The notes under the pieces are model-generated. The model did not search any database. It saw nothing but the letters and a program-made list of their open reading frames with translations, and was not told the DNA's origin. Of a stretch of 64,000 nucleotides of DNA, positions 1 to 9,738 are shown piece by piece (the stretch's first letter is position 1; the number at the start of each line of letters is the position of its first letter). The stretch comes from Rhizobium sp. Leaf371 (GTDB taxonomy: Bacteria > Pseudomonadota > Alphaproteobacteria > Rhizobiales > Rhizobiaceae). The translations under genes and the position numbers were made by a program. Where the stretch lies: assembly GCF_001424045.1 (NCBI RefSeq), contig NZ_LMQB01000023.1, positions 558,001-622,000 of the forward strand, in the 5' to 3' direction.

Positions 1-2
1 AG

Positions 3-575
3 GACGTGGAACCCGATGTCGTCGCCAGTGCCGCCGTCACTTACTTCGAGGGCTATCTCTGGGACCCGCCGCGCGCCAAGGAGGCCATCCGCGACGCCGC
101 GCGCATCGCCCACGAGAACGGCCGCGAGGTCTCCATGACCCTGTCCGACAGCTTTTGCGTCAACCGCTACCGCGCCGAATTCCTGGAGCTGATGACGAGC
201 GGCACGGTGGACATCGTGTTCGCCAACCGGGCCGAAGCGCTGGCGCTCTACGAGACCGAGGATTTCTCCGAGGCGCTGACGCGGCTCGCGCGCGATTGCC
301 GGCTTGCGGCGGTCACGATGAGCGAGGAAGGCTCCATCATCGTGCGCGGCAATGAGCGCATCAAGGTCGAGGCGACCAAGGTGTCGCGCGTCGTCGATAC
401 CACGGGTGCCGGCGATCTCTATGCCGCGGGCTTCCTGTTCGGCTACACGGCGGGCAAGCCGCTCGATATCTGCGGCAAGCTCGGCAGCCTTGCGGCCGGC
501 ATCGTGATCGAGCAGGTCGGCCCCCGCCCGATGCTTTCATTGAAGGATGCCGCGGCCAAGGCGGGCCTGCTGTAG
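3..575 (+). CDS. PfkB-family sugar/nucleoside kinase (adenosine kinase-like), 5' partial
   Basis: The gene enters from the left edge; only its last 190 codons are visible, so the true start lies outside. The PfkB signature DTTGAGD sits at visible residues 131-137, with the catalytic Asp at the end of the motif, followed by a helix that closes the nucleotide site (LYAAGFLFGY). Family members phosphorylate ribose, fructose or adenosine with ATP in the cytosol. The rhizobial homologues I recall are annotated as adenosine kinase, but the substrate-binding N-terminal half is missing here, so the substrate is inferred. The gene converges on the SH3 protein gene, with a hairpin between them. Confidence 0.85.
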   Translation, partial: DVEPDVVASAAVTYFEGYLWDPPRAKEAIRDAARIAHENGREVSMTLSDSFCVNRYRAEFLELMTSGTVDIVFANRAEALALYETEDFSEALTRLARDCRLAAVTMSEEGSIIVRGNERIKVEATKVSRVVDTTGAGDLYAAGFLFGYTAGKPLDICGKLGSLAAGIVIEQVGPRPMLSLKDAAAKAGLL

Positions 576-591
576 CGCCTGTCCGGCCGAC

Positions 592-621
592 ATGTCCTGT
601 GAACCCCTGTTCACGGGACAT
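592..621. terminator. Hairpin between convergent genes
   Basis: A 13-bp stem (592-604 with 609-621, one T-G wobble) closes a CCCT loop between two convergent genes. There is no clear T-run, so it may act as a bidirectional terminator or a 3'-end stabiliser. Confidence 0.6.
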
Positions 622-649
622 GGCCGCACGTTTCACGCGCGATTGCAGG

Positions 650-1231
650 CTACTTGAAGGCTTCGCCGGGATAGGCGCCCCAGATCTCGGTCTGGACGAT
701 CCAGCCTTCCGCGCCTTGCGCTTCGGCCTTGCACCATTCGCCGGTGCATTCGCCGATGTGCAGCATCACGCCCGGCTCGATGCGGGCGACGATGCCGGCG
801 CCCGATTGCGGCTCGCGGCGCATGTTGACGAGCACGCCCTGTCCCTTGCCGCGCATCCACGGGGCGGCCAGCGCCGTGCGGGCCCCCGACAGCAGCGCCT
901 GGTTGACCCAGCCTTCCGTGCCGTCGGCATCGCGCACGCGGCGCCAGTTGTCGTATTCCTGGATGATCTCGACCGGCACGCCGGGCTTCAGGTAGCGCCA
1001 GGACACGGCATAATCGACGCTCGGGCCGACGCGCAGGTTGACGCTTTTCGATTTCAGGCTGACGAAGCGCGGCAGCGGCAAGCCGCTTGCGCCCTTGGCC
1101 GCCTGCGCCCAGGCTTGCCCGGTGACGTCGGGGACTGCGAGGGAGCCGACGGTGGCGGCGGCAAGCAGGACGGCCATGAGGCCGCATCTCGCGACCCGCT
1201 GCCCGATCATGCCGAGATGGAACTGGCGCAT
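650..1231 (-). CDS. Exported SH3 domain protein
   Basis: A 193-residue protein with an N-terminal hydrophobic signal segment (about residues 17-34) and a likely AxA-type cleavage near residue 42 (GQAWAQA). Two bacterial SH3-like repeats follow, about residues 58-115 and 125-190. Each has the typical VNLRVGPS-type or VNMRREP-type start and a GW turn near the end (EGWVNQ, EGWIVQ). Such proteins usually bind peptidoglycan or act as periplasmic adaptors; the exact role is unknown. It is transcribed divergently from the 2-hydroxyacid dehydrogenase gene. The start is the first ATG of the frame and gives a normal signal peptide. Confidence 0.8.
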   Translation of the reverse strand: MRQFHLGMIGQRVARCGLMAVLLAAATVGSLAVPDVTGQAWAQAAKGASGLPLPRFVSLKSKSVNLRVGPSVDYAVSWRYLKPGVPVEIIQEYDNWRRVRDADGTEGWVNQALLSGARTALAAPWMRGKGQGVLVNMRREPQSGAGIVARIEPGVMLHIGECTGEWCKAEAQGAEGWIVQTEIWGAYPGEAFK

Positions 1232-1428
1232 GGCAATATCCGTTTTTCAAACCGGGTCGCGACAGGCCTTGCGACCTCCGGCCTGTGCCGTCGGTATCGA
1301 AAGGCTGGTTGTGTTGGTCTTCCGGTGCGTCTCTGCTAGATAACGCTCTGAGGATACGATCCATCATCTTGGTTAAGAAGCCGTCAACGCGGTGCGCCGC
1401 CTGGCGTGGTCCGGGGAGAGATTTGACG

Positions 1429-2433
1429 ATGACGCAGAGACAGAGGCCCAAGGTCTACATCACCCGCAAGCTGCCCGACATCGTCGAGACCCGCATGCGC
1501 GAACTCTTCGACGCGACCCTCAATATCGACGACAGCCCCCGCAGCCAGGAGGAGCTGGCCGCAGCCGTGGCTGAGGCAGACGTGCTGGTGCCCACCGTCA
1601 CCGACCGGATCGACGCGGCTCTCATCGAGCAGGCCGGGCCGAAACTCAAGCTGATCGCGAGCTTTTCGAACGGCGTCGACAATATCGACGTGGACGCTGC
1701 CGCCCGGCGCGGCATCACGGTGACGAACACGCCGGCCGTGCTGACCGAGGACACGGCCGACATGACGCTCGCCCTCATTCTCGCCGTGCCCCGGCGGCTG
1801 ACGGAGGGCGCGGCTATTCTGGCCGACCGCCGCCACGACTGGGCCGGCTGGTCGCCGAACTGGATGCTCGGACGGCGGATTTCCGGCAAGCGCATCGGCA
1901 TCGTCGGCATGGGCCGGATCGGCACCGCCGTCGCCCGGCGCGCCAAGGCCTTCGGCCTGTCCATCCACTACCACAACCGGCATCGCGTCAGCGCGGAGAC
2001 CGAAGCGTCGCTGGAGGCGACCTATTGGGACAGCCTCGACCAGATGCTCGCCCGCGTCGATTTCGTCTCGGTCAACTGCCCCTCGACGCCCGCGACCTAT
2101 CACCTGCTCTCGGCGCGAAGGCTGCAGCTGATGCAGCCGACGAGCTATCTCGTCAACACGGCGCGCGGCGGCATCGTGGACGAGACCGCGCTGATCAAAT
2201 GCCTGCGCGAAGGCCGCATCGCCGGCGCCGGGCTCGACGTCTACGAAAACGAGCCGGCCATCAACCCGAAGCTCGTCAAGCTCGCCTCCGAGGGCAAGGT
2301 GGTGCTGCTGCCGCATATGGGCTCGGCCACGCTCGAAAGCCGGGTGGACATGGGCGAGAAAGTCATCATCAACATCCGCACCTTCTTCGACGGCCACCGC
2401 CCGCCCGACCGCGTGCTGCCCGGCCGCAACTGA
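1429..2433 (+). CDS. D-2-hydroxyacid dehydrogenase (glyoxylate/hydroxypyruvate reductase type)
   Basis: A 334-residue NAD(P)-dependent oxidoreductase of the D-isomer 2-hydroxyacid dehydrogenase family, reducing a 2-keto acid such as glyoxylate or hydroxypyruvate. The Rossmann motif GMGRIG is at 160-165. The catalytic triad is complete: Arg246 in NTARGG, Glu275 in YENEP and His296 in LLPHMG. The open frame extends 48 codons upstream, but the ATG chosen here follows GGGGAGAG and gives the normal family N-terminus. Rhizobial homologues are often called GyaR or D-glycerate dehydrogenase. The exact keto acid cannot be read from the sequence. Confidence 0.9.
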   Translation: MTQRQRPKVYITRKLPDIVETRMRELFDATLNIDDSPRSQEELAAAVAEADVLVPTVTDRIDAALIEQAGPKLKLIASFSNGVDNIDVDAAARRGITVTNTPAVLTEDTADMTLALILAVPRRLTEGAAILADRRHDWAGWSPNWMLGRRISGKRIGIVGMGRIGTAVARRAKAFGLSIHYHNRHRVSAETEASLEATYWDSLDQMLARVDFVSVNCPSTPATYHLLSARRLQLMQPTSYLVNTARGGIVDETALIKCLREGRIAGAGLDVYENEPAINPKLVKLASEGKVVLLPHMGSATLESRVDMGEKVIINIRTFFDGHRPPDRVLPGRN

Positions 2434-2478
2434 GCCGTCACACGGGTTCGGCTGCGCCTGCGACGCACGTCCGATCCG

Positions 2479-2513
2479 TTGACGCGCGACGGAAATGTCT
2501 TACACTGTCTTAC
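2479..2513 (+). promoter_or_regulatory. Promoter and direct repeats of the first toxin-antitoxin pair
   Basis: A sigma70-like promoter, TTGACG (2479-2484), 16 bp, TACACT (2501-2506), lies just before the antitoxin gene. The octamer TGTCTTAC occurs twice at a 10-bp period (2496-2503, 2506-2513) across the -10. Ribbon-helix-helix antitoxins often bind such direct repeats, so autoregulation is likely. Confidence 0.55.
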
Positions 2514-2536
2514 GTTTTGCAGGACAGGAGATGCCC

Positions 2537-2797
2537 ATGGCCAGATCGCAGACATCGGACTCCGTCACGCTTCGCGTGCCTTTAGATGTGCTGGCCAGCA
2601 TCGAGGCCATCGCGGAGGCGACGGACCGGTCCAGAAGTTACATCATCGTCCGCGCCCTGAAGACCTATCTTCTCAACGAAGGCGCGGATGTCCTGTCGCA
2701 AATGCGCGGGCGGGACCAGATTGCGGCCGGTGACGTCGAGGACATCGACGATCTCATCGCCGACGTGGACAGGATCGCCGCCGGCCACGCGGCATGA
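2537..2797 (+). CDS. Ribbon-helix-helix (CopG/ParD-like) antitoxin
   Basis: An 86-residue protein whose N-terminus has the ribbon-helix-helix pattern: a beta strand (SVTLRVPLDV, about residues 8-17), then two helices containing the TDRSRSYII turn (about 28-36). It should dimerise on its own promoter and neutralise the ParE-like toxin encoded next. The second in-frame ATG was chosen because an AGGAG lies 6 bases ahead of it; the ATG two codons earlier touches that site. The C-terminal acidic part (DVEDIDDLIADVD) is the likely toxin-binding segment. The toxin gene overlaps by ATGA. Confidence 0.8.
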   Translation: MARSQTSDSVTLRVPLDVLASIEAIAEATDRSRSYIIVRALKTYLLNEGADVLSQMRGRDQIAAGDVEDIDDLIADVDRIAAGHAA

Positions 2798-3129
2798 CGC
2801 AGGTCAAGGTGTCGAGAGAGGCAGCCGATTTCGTCAGGAACGAGGCTGCCTATCTCCGTCGCCGCAATGCGCATGCCGCTCAGCGTTTCTCGACAACGGT
2901 CCGGCGCGCGCGAGATATCTTGAGGACGTTCGACGAAGCCGGAAACGTCACGCACGGCCTTCCTATCCGTGGCGGGCTGACCCTTGTCGTTGATGCCTAT
3001 CTGTTTGACGATCTACGCGAGGACGGCGTTGTGAACATCATAGCCGTTCGGCACGGCCGGATGCTTCAGCGCGTGCCGGACGTCGAGGACGACATCCCCC
3101 AAGACCTTGCCATCGACGAGCCCGTTTGA
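2794..3129 (+). CDS. ParE/RelE-superfamily toxin
   Basis: A 111-residue protein with the RelE/ParE layout: an N-terminal helical hairpin (residues 6-45, rich in Arg), then a beta sheet ending in VNIIAVRHGRM (about 80-90), the usual strand-Arg-His end of this fold. ParE members poison DNA gyrase and RelE members cut mRNA; which applies here cannot be decided. Start and stop overlap the antitoxin gene by ATGA, implying translational coupling. The C-terminal tail (about 20 residues, acidic) is longer than in many family members. Confidence 0.72.
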   Translation: MTQVKVSREAADFVRNEAAYLRRRNAHAAQRFSTTVRRARDILRTFDEAGNVTHGLPIRGGLTLVVDAYLFDDLREDGVVNIIAVRHGRMLQRVPDVEDDIPQDLAIDEPV

Positions 3130-3188
3130 ACCGTCTTTAACAGCGTAGCGCGGTGCCCATCGCCCGCCGCGAAGACGGCGCGCCTTCC

Positions 3189-4010
3189 CTAATCCGCATG
3201 GCGGCGCTTGTAGCGGATGGTATCGAAACGGGCGGCGAGGGCATCGTAGAGCAGCAGGCGGCCGACGAGGGGGTCTCCGGCGCCGGTGATCAGCTTGATC
3301 ACCTCCATGGCCTGCAGCGTGCCGATGACGCCGGTCAGGGCGCCGACGATGCCGGCTTCGGCGCAGGAGGGCACGGCGCCGGGCGGCGGCGGCTCCGGGA
3401 AGAGATCGCGGTAGCGCGGCGCCGGGCGGCAATTCCTGTCGGACGTCCAGGGCATAAGCACGGTCAGCGAGCCGTCGAAGCGGCCGACGGCGCCGGTGAC
3501 GAGCGGGATGCGCAGGGTCTCGGCGGCTTCCGCCACGAGATAGCGCGTGTCGAAATTGTCCGAGCCATCGACCACGATGTCGTAATGGCCGAGCGTTTCG
3601 GAGACGGTGTCGGACGTCAGCCGGAACGGCAGCGGACGAACGGTCACATGCGGGTTCAGCCGCGCGACCGTGTCCCCCGCGCTGTCCACCTTGGGGGTGC
3701 CGACAGCCGCGGTCGGATGCACCACCTGACGCTGGAGATTGGAGAGCGACACCACGTCGTCATCCACGATGCCGAGCGTGCCGACGCCGGCCGCAGCGAG
3801 ATAGAGGATGACCGGCGCCCCGAGCCCGCCTGCGCCGACCACCAGAACGCGCGCCGCCTTCAGCGCCTGCTGCCCCTGCCCACCGATTTCCGGCAGCAGG
3901 ATGTGTCGGGCGTAGCGGTCGATCTCTTGTGGCGACAGGGGCGGCGACAAGCGCGATGTCAGGGGAGGTGCCAGGGGCGGTGTCAGATGCGTTTCCGGTG
4001 CTTCGGCCAT
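3189..4010 (-). CDS. moeB: Molybdopterin-synthase adenylyltransferase / ThiF-HesA family
   Basis: An E1-like enzyme that adenylates the C-terminal glycine of a small sulfur-carrier protein (MoaD or ThiS). The nucleotide motif is VVGAGGLGAPV and is followed by GIVDDDVV; the partner-binding segment GSDNFDTRY is present. Only one of the usual zinc cysteine pairs is obvious. The chosen ATG gives 273 residues and starts 11 bp after recF ends; an ATG 12 codons earlier would overlap recF. The N-terminal 20 residues are Pro/Leu-rich repeats (TPPLAPPLTS) that look like recent duplication. MoeB versus ThiF cannot be settled without a phylogeny. Confidence 0.85.
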   Translation of the reverse strand: MAEAPETHLTPPLAPPLTSRLSPPLSPQEIDRYARHILLPEIGGQGQQALKAARVLVVGAGGLGAPVILYLAAAGVGTLGIVDDDVVSLSNLQRQVVHPTAAVGTPKVDSAGDTVARLNPHVTVRPLPFRLTSDTVSETLGHYDIVVDGSDNFDTRYLVAEAAETLRIPLVTGAVGRFDGSLTVLMPWTSDRNCRPAPRYRDLFPEPPPPGAVPSCAEAGIVGALTGVIGTLQAMEVIKLITGAGDPLVGRLLLYDALAARFDTIRYKRRHAD

Positions 4011-4020
4011 GTCGCCAGTC

Positions 4021-5145
4021 TCACTCGAAAACCTGGCCGTTGGCAACCGTCAGGAACTGGGCTCGATCGCCGAGCGCCGAGAACATGGCACGGTCGGTGC
4101 CGGTCATGAAGGCCTGTCCGCCGAGATCGTCGACGATGTCGAACAGGGCCGCGCGGCGGCCGGCATCGAGATGCGCGGCGATCTCGTCGAGCAGCAGCAC
4201 CGGCGCGTGGCCCGTGAGGTCGGCGACCAGCCTTGCATGCGCCAGCACGAGGCCGACGAGCAGCGCCTTCTGCTCGCCGGTCGAGCAGCGCTCGGCCTCG
4301 ATGTTCTTCGCCCGGTGGCGGATCAGGAGGTCGCTGCGGTGCGGGCCTTCCAGCGTGCGCCCGGCCGCCCCGTCGCGCCAGCGGCCGAGCCGCAGCCGCT
4401 CCAGATAGTCTTCCTCCAGATCGAAGGCCGGGCGGTGCCATTCGCCGTCGAGAAAGCCGGACAGCGCCAGATCCGCCTTCGGAAACGTGCCGTCATCCGG
4501 GCTGCGGTCGATGAGGGCGGCGAGCAGGCCGAGCATCTCGTTGCGGGCGAGCGCCATGGCGATGCCGAGTTCGGCCAGCTGGCGCTCCAGCCCGGTCAGC
4601 CAGACGGGATCGGCGCCGGGTTCCGAGAGCAATTTGTTGCGGCTGCGCATGGCGCGCTCGAAATCGGTCGCCCGCCGCCCATGGTCGGGGTCGAGCGACA
4701 GGACGAGCCGGTCGAGGAAGCGGCGGCGGTCGCCGGAGGCGCCGGTGAACAGCCCGTCCATGGCCGGCGTCAGCCAGAGCACGCGCAGATGGTCGAGCAG
4801 TTCGTCGATCGCCTTGGCATTGGTGCCGTTGAGGCGCAGACGACGCGCCTGGCCCTCCTCGGTGCCGAACGTGCCGGTGCCGATCTCGACATCGCCCTGC
4901 ATGCCCTCGAGGACGGCGAAGACCGAAAAACCGGCCTCTGCACCCACGCGCGGAACATCGGCATAGGCCGCGCGTCGCAGGCCGCGCCCCGGCGACAGGA
5001 AGGAGACGGCTTCCATGAGATTGGTCTTGCCGGCGCCGTTCTCGCCGGTGAGCACGACATGGCGCGCGTCGAGATCGAGCGAAAGAGCCGCATAATTGCG
5101 GAAATCGCCGAGCTTCAGACGGGACAGGGAGACTTTTTGCGGCAT
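4021..5145 (-). CDS. recF: DNA replication and repair protein RecF
   Basis: A 374-residue SMC-like ATPase that loads RecA at gaps covered by single-strand binding protein. The Walker A motif GENGAGKT is at residues 34-41, the ABC signature region STGEQKALL and the Walker B LLLDEIAAHLD are near the C-terminus, and GPHRSDL precedes them, as in all RecF proteins. The open frame reaches 72 codons further, but the ATG at 5145 gives the standard RecF start (LKLGDFRNY). Unlike in many bacteria, recF is not beside dnaA; dnaA is 58 kb away at the other end of this window. Confidence 0.95.
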   Translation of the reverse strand: MPQKVSLSRLKLGDFRNYAALSLDLDARHVVLTGENGAGKTNLMEAVSFLSPGRGLRRAAYADVPRVGAEAGFSVFAVLEGMQGDVEIGTGTFGTEEGQARRLRLNGTNAKAIDELLDHLRVLWLTPAMDGLFTGASGDRRRFLDRLVLSLDPDHGRRATDFERAMRSRNKLLSEPGADPVWLTGLERQLAELGIAMALARNEMLGLLAALIDRSPDDGTFPKADLALSGFLDGEWHRPAFDLEEDYLERLRLGRWRDGAAGRTLEGPHRSDLLIRHRAKNIEAERCSTGEQKALLVGLVLAHARLVADLTGHAPVLLLDEIAAHLDAGRRAALFDIVDDLGGQAFMTGTDRAMFSALGDRAQFLTVANGQVFE

Positions 5146-5197
5146 GCCGTCCGGCTCTAAGCTTTCCCGCGATGGCTGACAAGCGGGCGGGCCGCTT

Positions 5198-5932
5198 TCA
5201 CCCCTGTTGCCCGGTCCCGGTGCCGTCCAGCTCGGGATAGTGGCGGAAGATGCAGCTTTCGTTGAAAGGGATATGGCGGTCGGAGGCGCGATAGGCGGCG
5301 ATGTTCGGCAGGCTCGCGACATCGCGGCGAAGGGCGTCCAGATGCGGCCAGCGGTTGCCAAAGGCGCTCATGGCCTGCGGGAAGGCATAGTGCAGGCCTT
5401 CGAGCAGATGATGGAGCGACAGGTCGCCATAGGTCAGCGCCGTGCCGATGATGTGCTTCGGCCCGTCCGGATGGGCCGACAGCACGCGCTCGAAATAGTC
5501 GAGATATTTCGGGATGCGCACTGTCCGGAAATCCGCCGCCCGGCGTTTCGCCTCCGGCTTCTGGTCCTCGTAGTAGAGGCCGGTCGCGACCGGGTGGTGG
5601 GTGTCGTGGGCTTCGGCCACCATGTCGGCGATCGTCATCTGCAGGCCATTGAGGCGATGGCGCTCGCCTTCGCTGTCCGGCGCCAGACCGAGGCGAGGAC
5701 CGAGATAGAAGAGGATATTGGCCGTCTGCGACAGGATCAGGTCGCCGTGCTTCAGGAAAGGCGGCGCAAAGGGCGCGTCCGCGCGGGTCTCCTCCAGGAT
5801 GTCCAGCATCCGGTCGGTGCCGTCGGACCCGCGGGCGATGTCCACGTAATCGGCGCCCGCCTGTTCGAGTGCGAGCCGCACGAATTCGCCGCGGCCGGGA
5901 AGGCCGTCCCAGTAATAAAGCTCATAGGTCAT
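5198..5932 (-). CDS. Glutathione S-transferase family protein
   Basis: A 244-residue cytosolic protein with the thioredoxin-like N-terminal domain (YELYYWDGLPGRGE, residues 3-16; Tyr at the likely catalytic position) and the all-alpha C-terminal domain from about residue 90. The LSQTANI segment (about residues 65-71) matches the glutathione-binding SQS loop. The sigma/alpha-like Tyr-type active site suggests conjugation or peroxidase activity. The ATG chosen has AAGGA 8 bases upstream; longer starts run into a 12-bp tandem repeat upstream that is probably non-coding. Confidence 0.85.
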   Translation of the reverse strand: MTYELYYWDGLPGRGEFVRLALEQAGADYVDIARGSDGTDRMLDILEETRADAPFAPPFLKHGDLILSQTANILFYLGPRLGLAPDSEGERHRLNGLQMTIADMVAEAHDTHHPVATGLYYEDQKPEAKRRAADFRTVRIPKYLDYFERVLSAHPDGPKHIIGTALTYGDLSLHHLLEGLHYAFPQAMSAFGNRWPHLDALRRDVASLPNIAAYRASDRHIPFNESCIFRHYPELDGTGTGQQG

Positions 5933-5982
5933 GACAGGCATCCTTGCGCGTTCAGGCTCCAAGAGATGGGGCAGAGAACGGC

Positions 5983-6018
5983 GAGGGCAATGATGAGGGC
6001 AATGATGAGCGCAATGAC
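5983..6018. repeat. 12-bp tandem repeat, 3 units
   Basis: Three units of a 12-mer (GAGGGCAATGAT, last unit with two changes) lie about 50 bp upstream of the glutathione transferase start. Confidence 0.85.
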
Positions 6019-6086
6019 GAAGCTCCATCATGACGACGGCCGGACGCAGTCCTGCGCCCGGCCCTGTCCATACCGATCCGTGCCAG

Positions 6087-7220
6087 TCAGCCCTCGAAGA
6101 ATTCCTTCATCCGGGCGAAGAAGCCGGCGGATTCGGGATTGTTGTCCTTCGACGAGATCTCGGCGAACTCCTCGAGCAGCTCGCGCTGGCGCTTGGTCAG
6201 CTTCTGCGGCGTCTCGATGCCGATCTGGATGTAGAGGTCGCCCACCTGCGTCGAGCGCAGCACCGGCATGCCCTTGCCCTTCAGGCGGAACTGCTTGCCG
6301 GCCTGCGTGCCCTCGGGAACGGTGACGCGCGACTTGGTGCCGTCGAGCGTCTGCACGTCGAACTTGCCGCCGAGCGCTGCCGTCGTCATCGAGATCGGCA
6401 CGCTGCAATAGAGGTCTGCGCCGTCGCGCTGGTAGAACTCGTGCGGCTTGACCGACAGGAAGATGTAGAGGTCGCCCGAGGGACCGCCACGCAGGCCGGC
6501 CTCGCCTTCGCCCGACAGGCGGATGCGGGTGCCGTCCTCGATGCCGGCGGGGATGTTGACCGAGAGCGACCGCTCTTCCGTCACGCGGCCCTGGCCGTGG
6601 CACTTGGTGCAGGGATCGGGAATGATCGTGCCGCGGCCCTGGCAGGTCGGGCAGGTCCGCTCGATCGAGAAGAAGCCCTGCGCGGCGCGCACGCGGCCGG
6701 AGCCCTGGCAGGTGCCGCAGGTCGTCGGCTTGGTGCCGGGCTTGGCGCCCGAGCCGGAACAGACGTCGCAGGTGATCGAGGTGGGAACCCGGATCTGCGC
6801 GGTCTTGCCGGCATAGGCCTCCTCCAGCGTGATCTCCATGTTGTAGCGGAGATCGGCGCCGCGCTCGCGGCCGCCGGACGAGCGCTGGCGCTGGCGTCCG
6901 CCGCCCATCATCTCGCCGAAAATGTCCTCGAAGATGTCGGAGAAGCCGGCCGCACCACCGCCCATGCCGCCGCCACCGCCGCCGCCCATGCCGCCCTGCT
7001 CGAAGGCCGCGTGGCCGTAACGGTCGTAGGCGGCCCGCTTCTGCGGGTCCTTCAGCGTCTCATAGGCCTGGTTGATTTCCTTGAAGGTCTTTTCCGATTC
7101 CGCATCGCCCGGATTCTTGTCCGGGTGGTATTTCATCGCCAGCTTGCGGAAGGCCGCTTTCAGCTCCTTCTCGTCGGCTGTCTTTGCAACACCGAGTGTT
7201 TCGTAAAGATCACGTTTCAT
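6087..7220 (-). CDS. dnaJ: Co-chaperone DnaJ
   Basis: A 377-residue class I J-protein, partner of DnaK. The J domain has the HPD motif (YHPDKNP, about residues 31-37). A Gly-rich linker with several GGG runs follows (about 75-90), then four CxxCxGxG zinc repeats ([32 protein letters not shown]; about residues 149-209), then the substrate-binding C-terminal domains. It lies downstream of dnaK on the same strand, 268 bp away, with a strong terminator between them, so it probably also has its own promoter. Confidence 0.97.
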   Translation of the reverse strand: MKRDLYETLGVAKTADEKELKAAFRKLAMKYHPDKNPGDAESEKTFKEINQAYETLKDPQKRAAYDRYGHAAFEQGGMGGGGGGGMGGGAAGFSDIFEDIFGEMMGGGRQRQRSSGGRERGADLRYNMEITLEEAYAGKTAQIRVPTSITCDVCSGSGAKPGTKPTTCGTCQGSGRVRAAQGFFSIERTCPTCQGRGTIIPDPCTKCHGQGRVTEERSLSVNIPAGIEDGTRIRLSGEGEAGLRGGPSGDLYIFLSVKPHEFYQRDGADLYCSVPISMTTAALGGKFDVQTLDGTKSRVTVPEGTQAGKQFRLKGKGMPVLRSTQVGDLYIQIGIETPQKLTKRQRELLEEFAEISSKDNNPESAGFFARMKEFFEG

Positions 7221-7315
7221 GTGGTCGCGCGTATCCCGTTGAACCGCGGCGACAGGACCGGCCGTCGGCCGTCGCCAGATTTCATTGAGCCAGATTTCGT
7301 TTCGCCGAATGCCCT

Positions 7316-7340
7316 TGACAAGGATTTAGGAAATCCTGTC
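7316..7340. promoter_or_regulatory. Small inverted repeat upstream of dnaJ
   Basis: AGGATTT and AAATCCT flank a 3-base loop, extended by GAC/GTC with a one-base bulge. It lies about 100 bp upstream of dnaJ. It may be an operator or a leader hairpin; no function can be assigned. Confidence 0.35.
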
Positions 7341-7430
7341 GTCCGATACCATAGCGAATCCGCGCCGGTTCCGGCTTTTTCGTCGAAATGAAGGCAAGAA
7401 CCGTGCCCGCAGCCCGTATCGTGCGCTACG

Positions 7431-7460
7431 AAAAAGGCCCGGAACCTTCGCTCCGGGCCT
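7431..7460 (-). terminator. Rho-independent terminator of dnaK
   Basis: On the minus strand GGCCCGGA and TCCGGGCC form an 8-bp GC stem followed by five T. It begins about 30 bp after the dnaK stop. Confidence 0.9.
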
Positions 7461-7488
7461 CATCTCATGCGCGCGAGGCCTTCGGGCC

Positions 7489-9408
<1,920 letters not shown>

Positions 9409-9521
9409 GTCGTTCTCTCCTTGCAGCGGACTGTCGGAACCCGGTCAGGCATTCGTGCGACAGCCCCTAGGGATGCTCTTGTCGTGTTGTGCCGCGGCCC
9501 GGAAGCCTTGGACGTGCGGCG

Positions 9522-9550
9522 TATATAAGGACGGGATTTTTGCTGTGCAA
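9522..9550 (-). promoter_or_regulatory. Promoter of dnaK
   Basis: On the minus strand TTGCAC (9545-9550), a 17-bp spacer and TATATA (9522-9527) form a good sigma70-type promoter. The overlapping CCTTGCAC also resembles a heat-shock sigma (RpoH) -35, but the matching CCCCAT-type -10 is not clear. The predicted leader is about 105 bases. Confidence 0.6.
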
Positions 9551-9690
9551 GGCGTCGAAGGCCCTGAAGGCGGTGAAAAGAAAGGCGGAGCCGAAAGAGT
9601 TTAGGCCGGATTCCGGACCCGCACGCCTGCGCCGCGCCGTCAAGCCCCACCCGGGCCCCACCCAGGCCCTAGCGAGGCCCCGGCCAACCC

Positions 9691-9734
9691 CAAGCCAGGC
9701 CCAAGCCGGGCCCAAGCCAGGCCCAAGCCAGACC
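9691..9734. repeat. 11-bp tandem repeat, 4 units
   Basis: Four contiguous units of CAAGCCAGGCC (two with single changes) end 4 bp from the stop codon of the penicillin-binding protein gene. The rest of the dnaK upstream stretch between about 9551 and 9690 holds no gene that I can support. Confidence 0.9.
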
Positions 9735-9738
9735 CAGA

